Assembly (NCBI GenBank): GCA_937872275.1
Contig: CALMSE010000084.1
Location: 1 to 9,821, forward strand
Source: an uncultured Leucobacter sp.
GTDB taxonomy: Bacteria; Actinomycetota; Actinomycetes; Actinomycetales; Microbacteriaceae
Direction: 5' to 3'
DNA: 9,821 nucleotides
Program-made: the position numbers and the translations under genes
Shown here: positions 6,279 through 9,821 of the stretch, in pieces
Position numbering within the stretch: the first letter of the stretch is position 1
How the letters are laid out: every line of letters begins with the position of its first letter
Notes under the pieces: model-generated
What the model was told of the DNA's origin: nothing
Seen by the model: the letters and a program-made list of their open reading frames with translations, nothing else
Databases searched by the model: none

Positions 6279-7064
6279 CTACTTCCCGAGGCGGCGCTGC
6301 CGGCGCGAGTAGTCGCGCAGCGCGCGCAGCAGGTCGACCTCGCGCAGGTCGGGGTACAGCGCCTCGACGACGTAGAACTCGCTGTAGGCCGACTGCCAGA
6401 TCATGAAGTCGGAGAGCCGCTGCTCGCCCGAGGTGCGGATCACGAGATCGGGGTCGGCCTGGCCCCGGGTCCACAGGTGCTCGCCGATGGTCTCGGGGGT
6501 CAGCCGCTCGGCGAGGGTGTCGATGGTGCCGCCCGCGGCCTGATGCTCGGCGATGATGCTGCGCATCGCGGCGGTGATCTCGCTGCGGCCGCCGTAGCCG
6601 ACGGCGAGGTTCACGTGCATGCCCTCGCGATCCCGCGTCGCCTCCTCCGCCGTCTCGAGCGCCGAGGCGAGCTCGCGCGAGAGCCCCTCGATGCTGCCGA
6701 CGTGCTTGACCCGCCAGCCCGGGGTGGCGGCCAGGCGGCCTGCGAGCTCGGCGATGATGTCGAAGAGGTCGGAGAGCTCGCCGCCGTCGCGGCCGCTCAG
6801 GTTGTCGTTCGAGAGCAGGTAGAGCGTGACCACGTCGATCCCGGCCTCCTCGCACCACACGAGGAACTCGGGGATCTTCCGCGCACCGGCCCGGTGCCCG
6901 ACGACCGGCCGCACCTGGAGGCGCTGCTTCGCCCAGCGCCGATTTCCGTCGACGATCACCGCGATGTGATGGGGCACCCGGGCAGGGTCGATCTCGCGGC
7001 GCAGGCGGCGCTGATACAGGCGGTACAGCAGCCCGGGGCGCGGCGAGGTTCGCTCGGGGTTCAC
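6279..7064 (-). CDS. uppS: Isoprenyl transferase (cis-prenyl diphosphate synthase, likely short-chain Z-type)
   Basis: A 261-residue cis-prenyltransferase that condenses isopentenyl diphosphate onto an allylic diphosphate, supplying prenyl carriers for cell-wall synthesis. Hallmarks are the catalytic VDGNRRWA (38-45, D39), GHRAG (56-60), VNLAVGYGGR (151-160) and the C-terminal IRTSGEQRLSDFMIWQSAYSEF (209-230). The motif after the third strand reads LYLLSNDNLSGR (81-92), whereas classical undecaprenyl/decaprenyl synthases have YAFSTENW. The LLS-DNL form resembles the M. tuberculosis Rv1086 type, which makes the short-chain (Z,E)-farnesyl diphosphate. A TrhA homologue lies directly upstream, as Rv1085c neighbours Rv1086. 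The symbol uppS is the general family name; a second, long-chain paralogue is likely elsewhere. The start is GTG 7064, six bases after TACACT, with no normal ribosome binding site, so it is probably leaderless. Confidence 0.93.
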   Translation of the reverse strand: MNPERTSPRPGLLYRLYQRRLRREIDPARVPHHIAVIVDGNRRWAKQRLQVRPVVGHRAGARKIPEFLVWCEEAGIDVVTLYLLSNDNLSGRDGGELSDLFDIIAELAGRLAATPGWRVKHVGSIEGLSRELASALETAEEATRDREGMHVNLAVGYGGRSEITAAMRSIIAEHQAAGGTIDTLAERLTPETIGEHLWTRGQADPDLVIRTSGEQRLSDFMIWQSAYSEFYVVEALYPDLREVDLLRALRDYSRRQRRLGK

Positions 7065-7070
7065 CCTGCG

Positions 7071-7076
7071 AGTGTA
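7071..7076 (-). promoter_or_regulatory. -10 box (TACACT) of a leaderless promoter for the isoprenyl transferase
   Basis: TACACT on the minus strand is followed by six bases (cgcagg) and the GTG start at 7064, the same geometry as at 982-994. The upstream region is extremely GC-rich and shows no -35 consensus. Confidence 0.55.
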
Positions 7077-7123
7077 TCGGCTGCGGCGGGGCGCGGCAGG
7101 GGCGCGGGAGGCCGGGCGAGGCG

Positions 7124-7140
7124 CCGGGACCGGTGCCCGG
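7124..7140. terminator. Weak GC hairpin just after the trhA stop, possible terminator
   Basis: CCGGG (7124-7128) can pair with CCCGG (7136-7140) around a seven-base loop containing ACCGGT. It starts 4 bases after the trhA stop codon on the minus strand. There is no T-run, and in sequence this GC-rich such a hairpin can arise by chance. Confidence 0.2.
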
Positions 7141-7144
7141 GCGA

Positions 7145-7882
7145 TCAGCGCAGGTACACCGGATCCATGACCACGAGGAGGCACGCGGCCCAGTGGCAGA
7201 GGAACGCCAGCACGGTGAGCGAGTGGAAGATCTCGTGGAAGCCGAAGACCCCGGGCGCCGGGTTCGGCCGCTTCAGCCCGTACACGACCGCGCCGAAGGT
7301 GTAGAGCAGGCCGCCGACGACCACGAGCACGAGCGTCGCCACGTTCGCCTGGGCGATGTCGACGACGTACATCACCGCGGCCCAGCCGAGCCCGATGTAG
7401 AGCGGCAGGTAGACCCAGCGCGGGGCGCCGATCCAGAACACCCGGAAGCCGATGCCGAGCAGGGCGCCGCACCAGACGATGATGAGCAGCAGCACGCCCT
7501 TGTCGAGCGGGAGCGCGGTGAGGGCGATGGGCGTGTAGGTGCCGGCGATGAGCAGGAAGATGTTGGCGTGGTCGAGGCGGCGGAAGGTCTGCTTGACCTT
7601 CGGGCTCCAGTTGAAGCGATGGTAGAGGGCCGAGACGCCGAACAGCAGCATGCTGCTCGCCATGTAGACCGCGGCCGCCCACTTCGCGACGGGGCCGTTC
7701 GCGAGCGAGATGAGCACGATGCCCGCGGCGATCGCGATGGGGAAGGTCGCGGCGTGGATCCAGCCGCGCCAGCGCGGCTTGACCTCGGCGGCGCTCGTCT
7801 CCCGGCTCTCCTCGGCAGCGTCGAGCAGCGGCAGCGAGAGGCTGTCGGGCTCCGGGAACGGATGGCTGCTGCGCGAGGTCAC
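7145..7882 (-). CDS. trhA: Hemolysin III / TrhA family (PAQR-like) membrane protein
   Basis: A 245-residue integral membrane protein of the hemolysin III/YqfA family, related to PAQR receptors. About seven hydrophobic helices follow a soluble N-terminus (1-38). Signature residues are SALYHRFNW (84-92, H88), RRLDHANIFLLIAGTYTP (101-118, H105) and GFHEIFHSLTVLAFLCHW (214-231, H216, H220, H230), the likely metal site. TrhA has been linked to membrane energetics and homeostasis in E. coli, and the hemolysin name is historical. Two adjacent GTGs begin the frame (7885 and 7882). TACACT at 7894-7889 is exactly six bases before 7882, matching the two other leaderless genes here, so I chose 7882. No Shine-Dalgarno is visible. 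The downstream gene is the prenyl synthase, as in the M. tuberculosis Rv1085c-Rv1086 neighbourhood. Confidence 0.92.
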   Translation of the reverse strand: MTSRSSHPFPEPDSLSLPLLDAAEESRETSAAEVKPRWRGWIHAATFPIAIAAGIVLISLANGPVAKWAAAVYMASSMLLFGVSALYHRFNWSPKVKQTFRRLDHANIFLLIAGTYTPIALTALPLDKGVLLLIIVWCGALLGIGFRVFWIGAPRWVYLPLYIGLGWAAVMYVVDIAQANVATLVLVVVGGLLYTFGAVVYGLKRPNPAPGVFGFHEIFHSLTVLAFLCHWAACLLVVMDPVYLR

Positions 7883-7888
7883 CACTCA

Positions 7889-7894
7889 AGTGTA
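7889..7894 (-). promoter_or_regulatory. -10 box (TACACT) of a leaderless promoter for trhA
   Basis: TACACT is identical to the box proposed for the isoprenyl transferase. Six bases (tgagtg) separate it from the GTG at 7882, placing the transcript start on that codon. The spacer and -35 region upstream are covered by an imperfect inverted repeat (7900-7921). Confidence 0.55.
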
Positions 7895-7899
7895 TGGAG

Positions 7900-7921
7900 T
7901 GCACAGATACGAATCTGCGCA
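7900..7921. repeat. Inverted repeat in the trhA promoter region
   Basis: TGCACAGAT and ATCTGCGCA face each other across ACGA, with eight of nine positions paired (7903/7918 mismatched). It lies between the recQ stop and trhA and covers the trhA spacer/-35 region, so it could be an operator. As RNA it could be a hairpin downstream of recQ. The sequence is notably AT-richer than its surroundings. Confidence 0.5.
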
Positions 7922-7923
7922 TA

Positions 7924-7937
7924 TGTGGAGATCCACA
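7924..7937. repeat. Inverted repeat TGTGGA-GA-TCCACA just after the recQ stop
   Basis: A perfect 6+6 inverted repeat with a 2-base centre, 3 bases downstream of the recQ stop codon on the minus strand. With TGTGG/CCACA arms and a four-base loop it can form a small hairpin. No T-run follows, so termination is unproven. Together with 7900-7921 it fills most of the recQ-trhA gap. Confidence 0.45.
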
Positions 7938-7940
7938 GCC

Positions 7941-9788
<1,848 letters not shown>

Positions 9789-9789
9789 C

Positions 9790-9821
9790 TCAGTCCCGGT
9801 TCCGGGGCTCGTCGCCGCCCG
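9790..9821 (-). CDS. Possible last codons of an upstream minus-strand gene
   Basis: In the frame offset from recQ the window edge reads ...GGDEPRNRD followed by TGA, one base before the recQ ATG. This hydrophilic ending and tight spacing are what a preceding operon gene would show. Only about ten codons are visible, so the call is tentative and no function can be given. Confidence 0.2.
   Translation of the reverse strand, partial: GGDEPRNRD

Noticed and set aside
7924..7937. TGTGGA/TCCACA considered as DnaA-box remnants or a replication origin
   Set aside because: The sequence does not match the actinobacterial TTGTCCACA box over its full length, and there is no cluster of boxes or AT-rich unwinding region.

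Overview
The window is very GC-rich. Its genes are tightly packed, start codons include GTG, and three genes appear to be read from leaderless transcripts (a TAnnnT -10 box exactly six bases before the start codon). Together with a short bacterial-type inositol-3-phosphate synthase, a DUF4916/NUDIX-like protein and a short-chain Z-prenyl synthase next to a hemolysin III homologue, this points to an actinobacterium, plausibly of the Microbacteriaceae. The family is inferred; no rRNA or other taxonomic marker is present. The content looks like ordinary chromosome. I see no prophage, IS element, CRISPR array, tRNA, rRNA or defence system.

Layout. 2-451 (+) is the 3' part of a PAP2-family lipid phosphatase. 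It converges, with a 3-bp gap, on a 78-residue two-helix LapA/DUF1049 protein (691-455, -). The gene-free stretch 692-993 holds two divergent promoters, a long imperfect inverted repeat (797-863) and two families of short tandem repeats (877-959). A leaderless spermidine-synthase-like gene (994-1851, +) follows, overlapping by 8 bp a SprT-like zinc metalloprotease (1844-2302, +). These face a zinc-dependent alcohol dehydrogenase (3440-2349, -), which lies downstream of an inositol monophosphatase-family gene (4373-3504, -). Divergent from the phosphatase is inositol-3-phosphate synthase ino1 (4540-5610, +). It meets a NUDIX-like/DUF4916 gene (6194-5607, -) tail to tail, sharing a CTAG that supplies both stop codons. 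The rest is on the minus strand: a Z-isoprenyl diphosphate synthase (7064-6279), a hemolysin III/TrhA membrane protein (7882-7145) and a complete RecQ helicase (9788-7941). A few codons of a possible further minus-strand gene may end just upstream of recQ.

How the genes fit together. Ino1 (glucose-6-phosphate to inositol-3-phosphate) and the divergent monophosphatase (inositol phosphate to free inositol) could form a two-step myo-inositol supply unit, which actinobacteria use for phosphatidylinositol and mycothiol. The prenyl synthase and the PAP2 phosphatase both belong to families that act on prenyl or lipid phosphates, but they are far apart and a link is only speculative. SprT-like and RecQ belong to families connected with DNA repair, but they are not neighbours here. 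The most noteworthy observations are non-coding: the inverted repeat plus tandem repeats at 797-959, and the exact six-base spacing of the leaderless promoters, which moves the predicted trhA start by one codon.
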